Assembly (NCBI RefSeq): GCF_003258355.1
Contig: NZ_QKPO01000003.1
Location: 1-64,000, forward strand
Reading direction: 5' to 3'
DNA from: Confluentibacter sediminis
GTDB lineage: Bacteria; Bacteroidota; Bacteroidia; Flavobacteriales; Flavobacteriaceae
Length of the DNA stretch: 64,000 nt
Shown: piece by piece, positions 1 through 10,221 of the stretch
Layout: every line of letters begins with the position of its first letter
Position numbering within the stretch: position 1 is the first letter of the stretch
Program-made: the position numbers and the translations under genes
Notes under the pieces: model-generated
Told to the model about the DNA's origin: nothing
Seen by the model: the letters and a program-made list of their open reading frames with translations, nothing else
Databases searched by the model: none

Positions 1-18
1 AAAATCCTGCCACCCCGA
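1..18 (+). tRNA. Possible 3' end of a tRNA cut by the window edge (tRNA-Pro-like)
   Basis: The first 18 bases read as the 3' half of a T-arm (CCTGC, 6-10), a 7-base 3' acceptor strand (CACCCCG, 11-17) and discriminator A. A matching 5' acceptor CGGGGTG would be typical of tRNA-Pro, and CCA is usually not encoded in this group. Against it, four A bases precede the T before C61, so the visible part of the T-loop is one base off the canonical form. Only the upstream sequence can settle it. The rest of 19-175 shows no gene; an AT-only inverted repeat lies at 89-110. Confidence 0.3.
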
Positions 19-175
19 CGAACCTAGTAATAGGCTACAACAAAATACTTTTAATTATTTGATTTACAATTTTTGGTTGTTTTAGCCATTTTATTTGATA
101 ATAAATAAAACGGATTAAAATCATATAAAAGGTGTACAAATCGGTGAGCAACCATTTACTTCAAGTCCAATAAGA

Positions 176-1426
176 TTAGCCCCTCATTAATTTTCTCAAT
201 ATCTCTTCTGTTTTCTCTTTTTCTTTTTGCGCTTCTTCTTGCTTAGTTTCTAGCTTATTTAATAGCTCTAGCTCTGTTTTGGCTTTCAATAATTCAGCTT
301 CTTTACGTTTCATTTTTTCTAAAATAACTATTTTAGCTTCCCAATTTTTTTTAATAAAACTCATGCTAAAAACCTTGTTTACGTCTATAGCATTATCTAT
401 CCAATTTAAAACACTTTCTAAAACCTCAGGGTCTTCACAATTACTTTCAACTACAGGTTTATACCAATCAACATAATTTCTATAAGTAATTTTTTTGTAG
501 GAATTATTTTTTATAATTGAATTTATTTTTGCCGCATAGTTTTTCCAGTTTTTTTGGTACAATAATACCTTTACAAGTATATCTTCTGCCAATTCATTTT
601 TGTGTTCATAATCACTTTTTTCCATAAGGTCTAAAAGCTTTTTATAGGCTGCTTCGTCAAATTCTTTTCCCGAACGTACATTATTGGATAAGGATCCTGC
701 ATATTTATCGTACACATTGGTAAACATAACATCTACATATTCTTTTTGATAGGTATCATTAAAAATTTCACGGTTATTCACAACATAAGTAAAAGCATCG
801 CAAAAGGGATTAGTTACACTATTAGATAATAATTTAAATACATAGGGGGTCGTATAATCTGATTCTGGTATAATAGATAGGTATTGTTCTGCTACTTCTA
901 TCGATCGTGAATCGGCTGTTAGTAGTAGGTAATCTAAATACTGTTTAACAATTTCAGGATTGTTTTTATTTTTGTGGTAGCGCTTTTCAAGATTCTTATT
1001 GTAATTACCTCCTTCAGTAGCTTTATTAACCTGTTCAATCAATTCATTTTCTTTCATATAACCTACAACCCTATGCACTAAATTTCCATTATGATCTACC
1101 CATAATAAGGTTGGGTAAGCACCAACATGATACTTTTTTGCTAAATCGATACCCTCTCCTTTTTCCATATCTAGCTTGTAGCTCACAAAGTTTTCATTAA
1201 AAACTTTGCCAACACTTTTTAATGGAAAGATTTCTCTATCTAACTTTTTACAAGGCCCACACCATGACGTATAACAATCAATAAAAATTAATTTATTCTC
1301 TTTTTTTGCCTTTGCTTTTATTTCTGCCCAGTTGCCATGAGAAAACGCTATGCCATCCATATTTGTTTGTGCGGATGTAACTATTGAAAACATTATAAAT
1401 AATACTAATAGGATTCTGCTTTTCAT
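176..1426 (-). CDS. Exported thioredoxin-fold protein with C-terminal coiled coil
   Basis: 416 residues. A signal peptide (about 1-19, ending ITSA-like before Q20) precedes a thioredoxin domain with the redox motif WCGPC (C56, C59) and the cis-proline segment AYPTLL. The central part (about 150-365) is helical and unrecognised. The last ~45 residues are a charged, Lys/Glu/Leu-rich coiled coil. The protein probably acts in the periplasm as a thiol-disulfide oxidoreductase. It starts 8 bp after the stop of the TlpA-like gene at 1435-2562, so the two are likely one transcript at the end of the susCD locus. Function beyond the thioredoxin fold is inference. Confidence 0.85.
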   Translation of the reverse strand: MKSRILLVLFIMFSIVTSAQTNMDGIAFSHGNWAEIKAKAKKENKLIFIDCYTSWCGPCKKLDREIFPLKSVGKVFNENFVSYKLDMEKGEGIDLAKKYHVGAYPTLLWVDHNGNLVHRVVGYMKENELIEQVNKATEGGNYNKNLEKRYHKNKNNPEIVKQYLDYLLLTADSRSIEVAEQYLSIIPESDYTTPYVFKLLSNSVTNPFCDAFTYVVNNREIFNDTYQKEYVDVMFTNVYDKYAGSLSNNVRSGKEFDEAAYKKLLDLMEKSDYEHKNELAEDILVKVLLYQKNWKNYAAKINSIIKNNSYKKITYRNYVDWYKPVVESNCEDPEVLESVLNWIDNAIDVNKVFSMSFIKKNWEAKIVILEKMKRKEAELLKAKTELELLNKLETKQEEAQKEKEKTEEILRKLMRG

Positions 1427-1434
1427 TATGTTTT

Positions 1435-2562
1435 TTATTTAAATATTTTTTTTAGTTCGGTATGTAACTCTTCTCCATTAAGGTTTTTTGCTATAATTTT
1501 ACCATCAGGATCAATCAACATATTTTGAGGAATGGCCTGAATTCCATATTGAATAGCAACCTCGTTTTTCCAACCTTTAAGATCTGATACTTGTTTCCAC
1601 GGCAACTGATCTTTTTCTATAGCCTTTAACCAAGCATCTTCTTTATGATCTAAAGACACGGCTAATATTTCTAACCCTTTTGAATGAAACTTATTATAGG
1701 CAGCTAATACATTGGGGTTTTCCTTTCTACAAGGGCCACACCACGATGCCCAAAAATCTACTAACACAAATTTTCCTTTATAGTCTGATAATTTAACAGG
1801 ATGACCATCAACATCATTTTGGGTAAAGTTAGGTGCAATTACATTTAAAGCCGTAGCTTTTAATTTTGCTAAGCTTGCTCCATATTCTTGTCCTAAATTG
1901 GAGTTTTTAACCTGTAAAGACAAGCTTTCATATAAAGGTGCTATTTCATTTAAATTAGGTATATAGCCTCCGTAGGTTTTTAGAGCATCAATACTAATTA
2001 TTGAGTTAGGATGCGACTTTATAAAATTTGACAGTACTATTTTTTGTTCTTCAAAAACAGTTTCTTCATTTCTTTCTAATTCAAGTTTCACAACGGTATC
2101 CTTCATTTTTTCTGATGGCAAAGATGCAAACTGACTTTTAAAAACTGACAACTTTTTGTTAGAAGGAATTAAAGCTTTCTGTAACACAGCATAATCTTCT
2201 GTGTTTTTTGTTCCTTTTACTTTTGCATTATAAATAGAGTCTGTATTGCTAATTATTTTTACTAGCCCTGGCTCTAAATAAATAGAAAGTTTATCTGCTG
2301 CATTCGGGTTAAAACTTATAGAGTCGTGCTGTACATATAGATCTGCTTTAACAGGGACATCTAAATCTCCATTAAACTCAAAATATCCATTTTTTATATC
2401 AAAAGATTTAAATATAAATTGCTCATTTTGTGTAAGATAAAGTATATGTGCTTTCGCAAATTTCTCTATAGGTTTTAAGGTACCTGTAATTTTATACGTT
2501 TTATTTTGTGCTAAAACCAGTACTGGGAGCATGAGTATGATGTAAAAAATTATTTTTTTCAT
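1435..2562 (-). CDS. TlpA-like thiol-disulfide oxidoreductase with DUF4369-type N-terminus
   Basis: 375 residues with a signal peptide (1-18, ending VLA before Q19). The N-terminal part (about 22-115) resembles the DUF4369 beta-domain found in Bacteroidota redoxins. The C-terminal part (about 235-375) is an AhpC/TSA-like redoxin with WCGPC (C275, C278) and the IPQN cis-proline loop. It is closely similar in layout and sequence to the next gene upstream (2823-3941), which points to a tandem duplication. It likely acts as a periplasmic disulfide reductase serving the neighbouring uptake system; the redox partner is unknown. Confidence 0.88.
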   Translation of the reverse strand: MKKIIFYIILMLPVLVLAQNKTYKITGTLKPIEKFAKAHILYLTQNEQFIFKSFDIKNGYFEFNGDLDVPVKADLYVQHDSISFNPNAADKLSIYLEPGLVKIISNTDSIYNAKVKGTKNTEDYAVLQKALIPSNKKLSVFKSQFASLPSEKMKDTVVKLELERNEETVFEEQKIVLSNFIKSHPNSIISIDALKTYGGYIPNLNEIAPLYESLSLQVKNSNLGQEYGASLAKLKATALNVIAPNFTQNDVDGHPVKLSDYKGKFVLVDFWASWCGPCRKENPNVLAAYNKFHSKGLEILAVSLDHKEDAWLKAIEKDQLPWKQVSDLKGWKNEVAIQYGIQAIPQNMLIDPDGKIIAKNLNGEELHTELKKIFK

Positions 2563-2777
2563 ATGTAAATATTTATTGTTTTTTTAATCCCGATAGATTC
2601 TATCGAGACATAGGGTATCACTTTATTTTCATGGGTGTTTGTTAATGGCGATTTCATATAGTTTATTAATTAATAATTCCCAAAAGAAAGTTTGGACAAT
2701 AAAATATCTCGCTGCTATTTTACATTTAAGCAGTATTTATGGACAATTATTAAATTTTAATAAGAAATAATTAGAAT

Positions 2778-2816
2778 TGATAAGCACTTCCTTAATTTTT
2801 ATAGAAGTGCTTATCA
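2778..2816 (-). terminator. Hairpin after the second tlpA-like gene
   Basis: Arms GATAAGCACTTC (2779-2790) and GAAGTGCTTATC (2804-2815) are perfectly complementary over 12 bp, one further pair outside. The hairpin lies just past the stop of the 2823-3941 gene in its reading direction. There is no long T-run, so it may be a processing or partial terminator that separates the susCD-tlpA transcript from the two downstream thioredoxin genes. The rest of 2563-2822 is AT-rich and holds only a 15-bp near-palindrome (2591-2605, CGATAGATTCTATCG). Confidence 0.6.
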
Positions 2817-2822
2817 TTCATT

Positions 2823-3941
2823 TTATTTTAGAATTTCAGCTAATTTTGAATGTAACTCTTTTCCTTTTAAATTTTTAGCTACAATGATTCCTTGGGGATT
2901 TACTAGTACATTTTGAGGAATAAACTTAATTCCATACAAACCAGAAACCACATTATCTATTTTTAAATCAGATACTTGAACCCATGGCAGATTATCCTGT
3001 TCAACAGCATCTAACCAATTTTTTTTCATCATTTCTATATCTAAAGACACTCCAAGAATTTCTAACCCTTTAGGGTGAAACGTTTGGTATGCTTTTAAAA
3101 CATTCGGATTTTCTTTGCGACAAGGGCCACACCAAGAAGCCCAAAAATCTATAAGCACATATTTGCCTTTATAATCTGATAATTTAACTGGATTACCATT
3201 GGTATCATTAATAGTGAAATCTGGTGCTAATGTGCCTATATCTGTAGCTTTTCTACGCTCTAAATACTCTGAAAAATCTTTTCCTGTTTTTGTGCTTTTT
3301 ATGGGTTCTGATAAACTTTCAAATAAAGGTTTAATTTCAGAATATACTGGTGAAGTACCTGCATACTTATTAAGCGCTTCCAAACTCATAAAACTATTTG
3401 GATGCGATTTGATAAATTTTAAATAAACCTTGTTCTTTCCCTCATCAATAAGTGCATCTTTTTCATCAAAACCTGCTATTATATTTTCATTATTAAGTTG
3501 CGCTTCTGTTAAGGCTTTATATTCTGAATCTAAAACAGCTTTCTTTTCTTTTAAAGGTAGCAAAGCAGCCTCTAGCTCTTCATGTCCTGTATGGTATTTT
3601 GAGCCTTTTACAACCAATTTATCTGCGGGATATGTTTTACTGCTTACTTCAATGTTGCCAGGTTCCAAATAAATAAAAAACCGTTTGGCTCCTAAAAGAT
3701 TACCTGTTCCCTTTAAATCAATGAACAAAGCACCTATTGCTGGTTGTTCTAGTGTACCAGAAATCTGAAAATGGCCTTCTTTAATGTCAACGGTTTCTTC
3801 AAAGCCTTCATCATTACAAACAAGAATTGCTTTGGCTGGTGCATTTAAATCTCCTATTTTTCCTATAAGTTTATACGCTCCATTTTGCGCATAAGCCGCA
3901 GTGGTTAAAAGGAATATTATATTTAAAAATAGTTTATTCAT
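2823..3941 (-). CDS. TlpA-like thiol-disulfide oxidoreductase with DUF4369-type N-terminus (paralogue)
   Basis: 372 residues. Signal peptide 1-18 (TAAYA before Q19), DUF4369-like beta-domain (about 22-115), helical linker, and a C-terminal redoxin domain with WCGPC (C271, C274) and the IPQN loop. It starts 6 bp after the stop of susD, so it belongs to the susCD transcript. The duplicate gene lies immediately downstream. Redoxins of this kind often accompany SusCD pairs in Bacteroidota and are thought to reduce disulfides in imported substrates or in locus-encoded proteins; which applies here cannot be told from sequence. Confidence 0.88.
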   Translation of the reverse strand: MNKLFLNIIFLLTTAAYAQNGAYKLIGKIGDLNAPAKAILVCNDEGFEETVDIKEGHFQISGTLEQPAIGALFIDLKGTGNLLGAKRFFIYLEPGNIEVSSKTYPADKLVVKGSKYHTGHEELEAALLPLKEKKAVLDSEYKALTEAQLNNENIIAGFDEKDALIDEGKNKVYLKFIKSHPNSFMSLEALNKYAGTSPVYSEIKPLFESLSEPIKSTKTGKDFSEYLERRKATDIGTLAPDFTINDTNGNPVKLSDYKGKYVLIDFWASWCGPCRKENPNVLKAYQTFHPKGLEILGVSLDIEMMKKNWLDAVEQDNLPWVQVSDLKIDNVVSGLYGIKFIPQNVLVNPQGIIVAKNLKGKELHSKLAEILK

Positions 3942-3947
3942 AATATT

Positions 3948-5339
3948 TTATGGATTTTGTTCCCAATCGTCATTATAAGACATAATCTGCATGGGTATTT
4001 GTAGTGTATACCTATCGTTATCTGGTTCTAACGTTGCTATGATGTTTCCTAAACCATCATATCTATAAACAGTGGACATACGTCCTTCTGCAGCTAACCT
4101 TCTCATGTCGTACCAGCGTAAGCCTACAAAAGGAAACTCGAAAATACGTTCTTGCAGTACTTTTTCTAAAACCTCTTCTGGGTCCGTTGAATCAAAACGA
4201 ACATAATCTGCTGCTAAAAAGCGTTTACTTCTTAATAAATCCAACTGGTCGCATGCTGTAGATGTATCTCCAGATCGTGCAGCAGCTTCTGCTATAATTA
4301 AATTCATTTCGGCTACATCTATACCCCAGTTAGGATAATCTTTTGCACCTGAAAGTAATCCATGAGGTTCATAAGTTATTTGACCACGCGTTGTAAATGT
4401 ATAGGGATAAGGTAGAGAAGAAAGACCTTTATAGTTTAATTTTAAACGTTGATCATCAACATCAAAAGATTGCAATAAATCTAATGTTGGTATTATTGTA
4501 GAAAAATAGAATCCGCCTCCTTTTCTTGCTAAAATAATATCTGGTCTTGTTTTATAATCTATTACTTGCCCTGGCAATTTCATAAGAATTTCGTTAGGCC
4601 CATTATCTAAAGCTAGTTGTGCATTTTGGGAAGCCAAATCATATTTCCCCATATATAAATAAGCTCTTGCCAACACACCGTAAGCCGCTGCTACACTGCC
4701 ACGAAAACGATTACCGCTATTATCTAATGGTAAATTAGGTATGGCTTCTTCTAAATCGCTTATAATATGATTATAAATTTGCTGTACTGTTGATCGCTGA
4801 GGGGTTTCATCAGTAACATCAATAGATGTTACAAATGGCACCGATAAATCTTGACTCGCAGTAGTTTCATTATACACTTTACCATATAAATTTACAAGGT
4901 TTAAATAAATTAAAGACCGTCCTAACAAAGCTTCTGCTCTTAATGACAAGCGTTCATTTTCAGTACCACCAATTGATTCTAACACCTCATTAATTACAGC
5001 ATTATAATAATACATGTTTCCATATGAATATGCCCATATTGGAGAAGAATCTAAAGGTTCGTTTGTTAATTGAGGTTGCCAAGTATAGGCTCTTTCTGAA
5101 ACATTTTCCCATAAATCATCTATAGTGGGCAGATCTGTTACATCTGAAAAATAGTTTAATTCATAAATCGCAGATTCATGTAGTCTTTCGCTATCTAACC
5201 AAAGATTATAATCTTCGGTAGATTCTAATAAACGTTGTCCTTTAGGTTCAATCCCCAAGTAATCATCACAGGACACTATTACACATAATACTACTGCGAG
5301 AATACCTGATATACTTTTTTTTAATATATATTGTTTCAT
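3948..5339 (-). CDS. SusD/RagB-family outer-membrane lipoprotein
   Basis: 463 residues. A lipoprotein signal ends at IVSC (lipobox near residue 24). A SusD-like N-terminal segment (EPKGQRLLESTEDYNLWL region) follows, then the tetratricopeptide-like helices and the C-terminal RagB/SusD domain, with the family's RLAAEGRM/RWYDMRR signature near the end. It is somewhat shorter than many SusDs (500-600). It pairs with the SusC porin 27 bp upstream and would form its surface lid that binds the ligand. No glycoside hydrolase lies nearby, so the ligand is not obviously a polysaccharide. Confidence 0.93.
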   Translation of the reverse strand: MKQYILKKSISGILAVVLCVIVSCDDYLGIEPKGQRLLESTEDYNLWLDSERLHESAIYELNYFSDVTDLPTIDDLWENVSERAYTWQPQLTNEPLDSSPIWAYSYGNMYYYNAVINEVLESIGGTENERLSLRAEALLGRSLIYLNLVNLYGKVYNETTASQDLSVPFVTSIDVTDETPQRSTVQQIYNHIISDLEEAIPNLPLDNSGNRFRGSVAAAYGVLARAYLYMGKYDLASQNAQLALDNGPNEILMKLPGQVIDYKTRPDIILARKGGGFYFSTIIPTLDLLQSFDVDDQRLKLNYKGLSSLPYPYTFTTRGQITYEPHGLLSGAKDYPNWGIDVAEMNLIIAEAAARSGDTSTACDQLDLLRSKRFLAADYVRFDSTDPEEVLEKVLQERIFEFPFVGLRWYDMRRLAAEGRMSTVYRYDGLGNIIATLEPDNDRYTLQIPMQIMSYNDDWEQNP

Positions 5340-5366
5340 TTTTTTAAATTTTATAATTTCTAATTG

Positions 5367-8300
5367 TTAGAAAGAAATGTTTACTGCAAATATGTAGGTT
5401 GGTGTTATATAGTTTTTCTCATAACTTCCCATGGCTTTGCTATAATTTTTATCATTTAATGCGAATGTATAGACATTTGATGCTTGAAATTGAAACTCTA
5501 AATTAGCAATACCTATATTTTTAAGAGCCTGTGATTCTCTTAAACTATAACTGGCTGTAATATCTCCAATAGTAAAATACGTGCCATCTACTGTATAAGT
5601 ATCTAAAGCTCTTATATAACTACCATAACCACTAGATAGCTCTGTTAAATTAGGTAACATACCTGGTTCTAACTCATCTCCTGGTGCCTTCCAAAAATTA
5701 TAAGCCCCTTGTAAAGGTCTGGGTGTTGTTGGATCGGGAACAGGTATTTTAGTTACAAAACCACCATAATAATTAATCATAGCATAAAAATAAAAGTTTC
5801 CTATATCTACACGATTGCTAAAACCTGCACTGTATTTTGGTATTGTTGTACCTCTATAAACGACATCGTTAATACCATCGTTATCTTCATCAAAATGCTT
5901 TTTACTACCGTCAATTCCGTAAATTAAGGTACGACCATCTTCAGGATCTAAACCTGCATATCTATAATTAAATACAGCACCAATAGAGTATCCTTTCAAA
6001 TAATTTGTATTATAATTAGTGTAACTCCAAGACTCGCCATTTGGTTTTACATCTTTATTATAAACATCTAAAATTTTACTTGTGTTATAAGAAAAAACGA
6101 TTCCAGAATTCCAGTTAAAACGTTTGCGTGTTATCCAGTCGGCATGTATAGAAAACTCTAAACCATTATTTCTTAATGCACTTTCGTTTACCTTTGCATA
6201 TGTTACCCCACGCGAATTATCTATAGCGTTTGTTGCTAAAACATCGGTGCTTTTTTTAACATAATACTCTATTGTTCCTGATATATTTTTAAATACACTA
6301 AAATCTAAACCTATATTTGTGTTATATGTTTGCTCCCAACGCAGTTTACTATTAGCAGGTGATAATAGAGACAATCTACGCATATCATTATAATCTACAT
6401 TATAACCATCTGATGCTATTATTCGTGGTAATGAATTTTTAGCCACATTACCATTAAAACCTAGAGCGCCGCGTAATTTTAAACTTTTTAGCCAATATGT
6501 ATCTTGCAAAAAGTTTTCTTTATGAATGTTCCAAGCTGCACCTACAGACCACAATGGCTTATATCTATATTTTGGATCGGTTCCAAAAAGGTTTGATTGA
6601 TCTATGCGAAAACTTCCTGTTACGGAATACTTATTTTTAAAAGAGTATACTAAATTAGAGTATAGTGAAACAAAACGATCTTGAGTATAAGTCTCGTTAA
6701 ACAAGTTATTATATGCTAATGACGGATTACTATTTGCATATTTAGGTACATACCCAGAGCTTAACCTAGAATAATCAACTGGCTGATGTGTTAATGTTTG
6801 ATCATTATAACCAAAAAGTGATGATGTATGGCTTTTATTTATCATACTTCTTATTTCTCCACCTAAAATCATATTTACCGAATGGTTTTCGGCTAGTATT
6901 TTATTATAATTTAGTTGATTTCTTAGGGTATAAGAATTGGTATTTGTATTTTGTTTTTTTAAAAAACTTCCTTTTGGTACATTAAACACTGGACCATTTA
7001 TACTGCTTTCTGCATATCTGTTTAGTAACTGTTTTACTTCTGATGATTCATCAGTTGCGAGATGACTATTATCTCTGTTAGAAATCTCGTATATACCGCC
7101 AACACTTATATTAAAACCTTTACCTAAATCGTAAGTTAGGTCGGCATTTATACGATTACTTATTTGATGTTGCTCATCATTTATAGCATTCATATCTATA
7201 AGAGGATAATACATATTATCGTACAAGCCTGCATCTAATAATGTTTGATTATAAAAAGGATTAACAACAGAACCTAGAAAAACCGATTCTGGGTTGCCAT
7301 CTTCATCTTGCAAGCGTTCCCATGGATATAATGAGTTTATACCTGGCACAGGTGACGAATTGCTTTTAGATTCTTGGAAATCTGTATTCAATCTTAGCGA
7401 TAAGCGATCTGAAAGCTTAAAATTAGCACGCGCCGATAATCTAAAACCATCATTACTATTTGTTTTAATCTCTGAATCTGTCGTATTATAGTTCGCTGTT
7501 AAATAATATAAGGCTTTTTCACTACCACCCGAAACATTCATATTATGTGTTCGAGTCATTGATGTTCGTAAAAAATGTTTACTATAATCTTTGGTATTAT
7601 TATAGGCTCCTAATTCTGCATATTGAGCTTGGGCTTCATCTTCTGTTATTAAACCAGCTGCTTGTTGAGCTAATATTATTACTGGTTTCGGATTTGTAAA
7701 TAACTGTCCTAAACCTGGAAATGTATAGTAAAAATAAAGCAAACTTGCATTAGATTGGTTTCTTTCTAACATATAATCTACTTGTTGTGCTGATACATCA
7801 TCATCCCAACGAAAACGATTATAATTTGTTTTAGGATTCATACTTACTGTACTTCTAAAATCAACCTTTAATTTACCTACTTTTCCTTTTTTACGTTCTA
7901 TAACAACAACGCCATTAGAGGCTCTCACACCATATATAGTTGCGGCTGCGGCATCTTTTAAAACAGTTACAGATTCTATATCATTAGGATCAATTGATGA
8001 TAACGATAGTTCTGTTGGATAACCATCTACTACAATTAGTGGCGACCTGTTTCCTTCAATGGTTGAAATACCACGTATTTGAAACAAGCTATTTCCTTCA
8101 AAATCTACATCAGTATTAATGAGAACTCCTGGCAGTTTATTTTGAAGACCTGTTAAAAAATCTGTAGTATTAATTCGGCTTTCATATTCTGTTGCTCCAA
8201 TAGTAGCAAAACTTCCTGTGGTTTGCTCTGGTCTAATTTTTTGATAACCAGTTGTAACCAGTTTTACAGCATCTAACTCTGCAATATCTTCTTCTAACGC

Positions 8301-8888
8301 AATGTTTATTGTACTTTGATTCCCTACCACTATTTCTTTCTTCTTATAGCCTAAGAAAGAAAACACTAAAACATTTTCCGGAGATGAAACAAATAGGGTG
8401 TAATTTCCATCCATATCTGTTGTTGTTCCTTTATTTGTTCCTTTAATAATTACTGTTACTCCTGGAATAGGTATTCCTGATTGGTCTGAAATAGTCCCTT
8501 TAATTTTTAATTGTCGTATTGTGTTAAGCTCTTTTATAATAATGGTTTTATTTTTTGTAACAATAACATTTAAATCTGCCCCTTTAAGACTTTTATTTAT
8601 AAGAGCATCCATACGTATAACTCCTTTTTTTAACTGAACTTTCGGAAGATCTTTAAATAAGTCTGTTCTATAAATGAACATGTAGTCTTTTGTTTGTTCT
8701 CTTATAATATCAAACACCTCATCAACCTTAACAGCTTGGTCTTTCTCTATAACAATTTTAGCATTTTGAGATATTAAATGCATGGGAGACAAACTAAATG
8801 CTGCTGTACTTAATAGGAGTATAAATGTTTTCATAAACACAATTAGAAGCCATTTTTTTAAAAGGCTATTAGTTAATTTTATTTCCAT
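5367..8888 (-). CDS. SusC/RagA-family TonB-dependent receptor with STN signalling domain
   Basis: 1173 residues. Order: N-terminal signal segment (to about 42), STN domain (about 45-120), carboxypeptidase-regulatory-like domain (128-205), TonB plug (about 215-330, including the SusC plug signature VTVLKDAAAATIYG) and a C-terminal beta-barrel ending in the aromatic motif FAVNISF. The STN domain is the part that signals to FecR in FecA-type trans-envelope regulation, matching the fecR and fecI genes next door. The start at 8888 gives an unusually long n-region; an internal ATG 18 codons later (MKTFILLL) gives a more standard signal peptide. Confidence 0.95.
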   Translation of the reverse strand: MEIKLTNSLLKKWLLIVFMKTFILLLSTAAFSLSPMHLISQNAKIVIEKDQAVKVDEVFDIIREQTKDYMFIYRTDLFKDLPKVQLKKGVIRMDALINKSLKGADLNVIVTKNKTIIIKELNTIRQLKIKGTISDQSGIPIPGVTVIIKGTNKGTTTDMDGNYTLFVSSPENVLVFSFLGYKKKEIVVGNQSTINIALEEDIAELDAVKLVTTGYQKIRPEQTTGSFATIGATEYESRINTTDFLTGLQNKLPGVLINTDVDFEGNSLFQIRGISTIEGNRSPLIVVDGYPTELSLSSIDPNDIESVTVLKDAAAATIYGVRASNGVVVIERKKGKVGKLKVDFRSTVSMNPKTNYNRFRWDDDVSAQQVDYMLERNQSNASLLYFYYTFPGLGQLFTNPKPVIILAQQAAGLITEDEAQAQYAELGAYNNTKDYSKHFLRTSMTRTHNMNVSGGSEKALYYLTANYNTTDSEIKTNSNDGFRLSARANFKLSDRLSLRLNTDFQESKSNSSPVPGINSLYPWERLQDEDGNPESVFLGSVVNPFYNQTLLDAGLYDNMYYPLIDMNAINDEQHQISNRINADLTYDLGKGFNISVGGIYEISNRDNSHLATDESSEVKQLLNRYAESSINGPVFNVPKGSFLKKQNTNTNSYTLRNQLNYNKILAENHSVNMILGGEIRSMINKSHTSSLFGYNDQTLTHQPVDYSRLSSGYVPKYANSNPSLAYNNLFNETYTQDRFVSLYSNLVYSFKNKYSVTGSFRIDQSNLFGTDPKYRYKPLWSVGAAWNIHKENFLQDTYWLKSLKLRGALGFNGNVAKNSLPRIIASDGYNVDYNDMRRLSLLSPANSKLRWEQTYNTNIGLDFSVFKNISGTIEYYVKKSTDVLATNAIDNSRGVTYAKVNESALRNNGLEFSIHADWITRKRFNWNSGIVFSYNTSKILDVYNKDVKPNGESWSYTNYNTNYLKGYSIGAVFNYRYAGLDPEDGRTLIYGIDGSKKHFDEDNDGINDVVYRGTTIPKYSAGFSNRVDIGNFYFYAMINYYGGFVTKIPVPDPTTPRPLQGAYNFWKAPGDELEPGMLPNLTELSSGYGSYIRALDTYTVDGTYFTIGDITASYSLRESQALKNIGIANLEFQFQASNVYTFALNDKNYSKAMGSYEKNYITPTYIFAVNISF

Positions 8889-9057
8889 AAATTTGTTTGT
8901 TATTAGTTAATCTTTAATTAATACGGTTAAATGGAGGAATATCAGTTTTGTACTTCTCAGGGTGTAAACTGTTTTCCTCTTTTTTTGCAATTATTTATTC
9001 TTTTTTTTACATCATAATCATATTGTTTTTTTATTGAACATTCTATAAAATTTCTCT

Positions 9058-10221
9058 TTATTTAATTGTGAGTTTTTTATTGTTAATCTCGTAATTATTG
9101 ATAATCCCAGACTCCTTTATACTAGATAGAATCTCTTCTATACCATAATGCTTACTTATTCTACCATTAAATCGTTCTTTCATTAATTCTTCATTTTCAA
9201 ATGTAACGTCCATGATATACCAACGAGACAATACTTTCATAATATCCTCTAAATGAACATCTTTAAAATCGAAGTTTCCATCTTTCCAAGAAATGATATT
9301 ATTTACATTTACCTCTTTGATAGACAATTCGCTACATATTTTACTTACTTTTACTTGTTGTTTTGGTTGCAAAACAAGTTCTGTCTTTTGTGCTCTTACT
9401 TTTACTTTACCATCAACTAATGTGGTATAGATATCTGTTTCATCTTTATAAGCTTTAATGTTGAACTTAGTACCTAAAACCTCAACCTCTTCATTTTTGT
9501 TATATACTTTAAAGTGTGAACCAAGATGTTCCGTACTATGAGAAACTTCAAAATAAGCTTCTCCATAAATCAACTCAACCTGTCGTGTTTCACCTTCAAC
9601 AAAACTCACCGGATATTTCAACTTAGTTTCTGAGTTGAGCCACACCTTTGTACCATCAGACAAATTCACAAAAAATTGCCCCCCTCTAGGAATAGTTAAG
9701 TAGTTATAGTCCATTTCTTCTGTATTTGTTTCTCTAGCTTTGTATACTATTTCTTCTCCGTTACTAATTATGTTTGGGGTTTGAAAATTTGTACCTTCTT
9801 CTAGGAGTACTTTAGTGCCATCTTCTAGGGTTAAAGTTGCTTTATCCGTTCCAGATTCTATAGTATTATTTATTACAATAGGAGTATGGTATTGTGGGCT
9901 GTTAAATAATGTGTCCTTAAAAAGATAGCTTGTAGCTAACGTAACAATAAGAATAGCTGCAGCATATTTAAATAGTGGCTTGCGTATATTTATAACTTTT
10001 GTTGTTTTTTTAATTTTCACACTCTTAACATGTTCACTATATGCTTTTTCTGCATCAAAAGAAACACAACAGTTATTGATTAAGTGATGAAGCTCTATTT
10101 CCTGTTTTAAAAACAATTTGTTTTCTGGAAGCTCCATCCATTTTTTTAAACTTTCAGATTCCTCTTGAGAAAGTTTATTACCTAAAAACTTAGTTATAAG
10201 TTTTGTAGTGGCTTGTTTCAT
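9058..10221 (-). CDS. FecR-family anti-sigma factor
   Basis: 387 residues. Cytoplasmic N-terminus (1-83) that would bind the sigma factor, a single membrane helix (about 84-101, AAAILIVTLATSYLF), a periplasmic FecR domain (about 170-275, with the DGTKVWLNSETKLKYP signature) and a C-terminal DUF4974-type domain (about 315-385). It should receive the signal from the STN domain of the SusC protein and release the sigma factor encoded divergently. Spacing to susC is 169 bp, a gap with no gene, which probably carries the sigma-dependent susC promoter. Confidence 0.93.
   Translation of the reverse strand: MKQATTKLITKFLGNKLSQEESESLKKWMELPENKLFLKQEIELHHLINNCCVSFDAEKAYSEHVKSVKIKKTTKVINIRKPLFKYAAAILIVTLATSYLFKDTLFNSPQYHTPIVINNTIESGTDKATLTLEDGTKVLLEEGTNFQTPNIISNGEEIVYKARETNTEEMDYNYLTIPRGGQFFVNLSDGTKVWLNSETKLKYPVSFVEGETRQVELIYGEAYFEVSHSTEHLGSHFKVYNKNEEVEVLGTKFNIKAYKDETDIYTTLVDGKVKVRAQKTELVLQPKQQVKVSKICSELSIKEVNVNNIISWKDGNFDFKDVHLEDIMKVLSRWYIMDVTFENEELMKERFNGRISKHYGIEEILSSIKESGIINNYEINNKKLTIK

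Noticed and set aside
2591-2605. CGATAGATTCTATCG near-palindrome as a repeat family member
   Set aside because: Only one copy was seen in the window; without more copies it cannot be called a repeat element.
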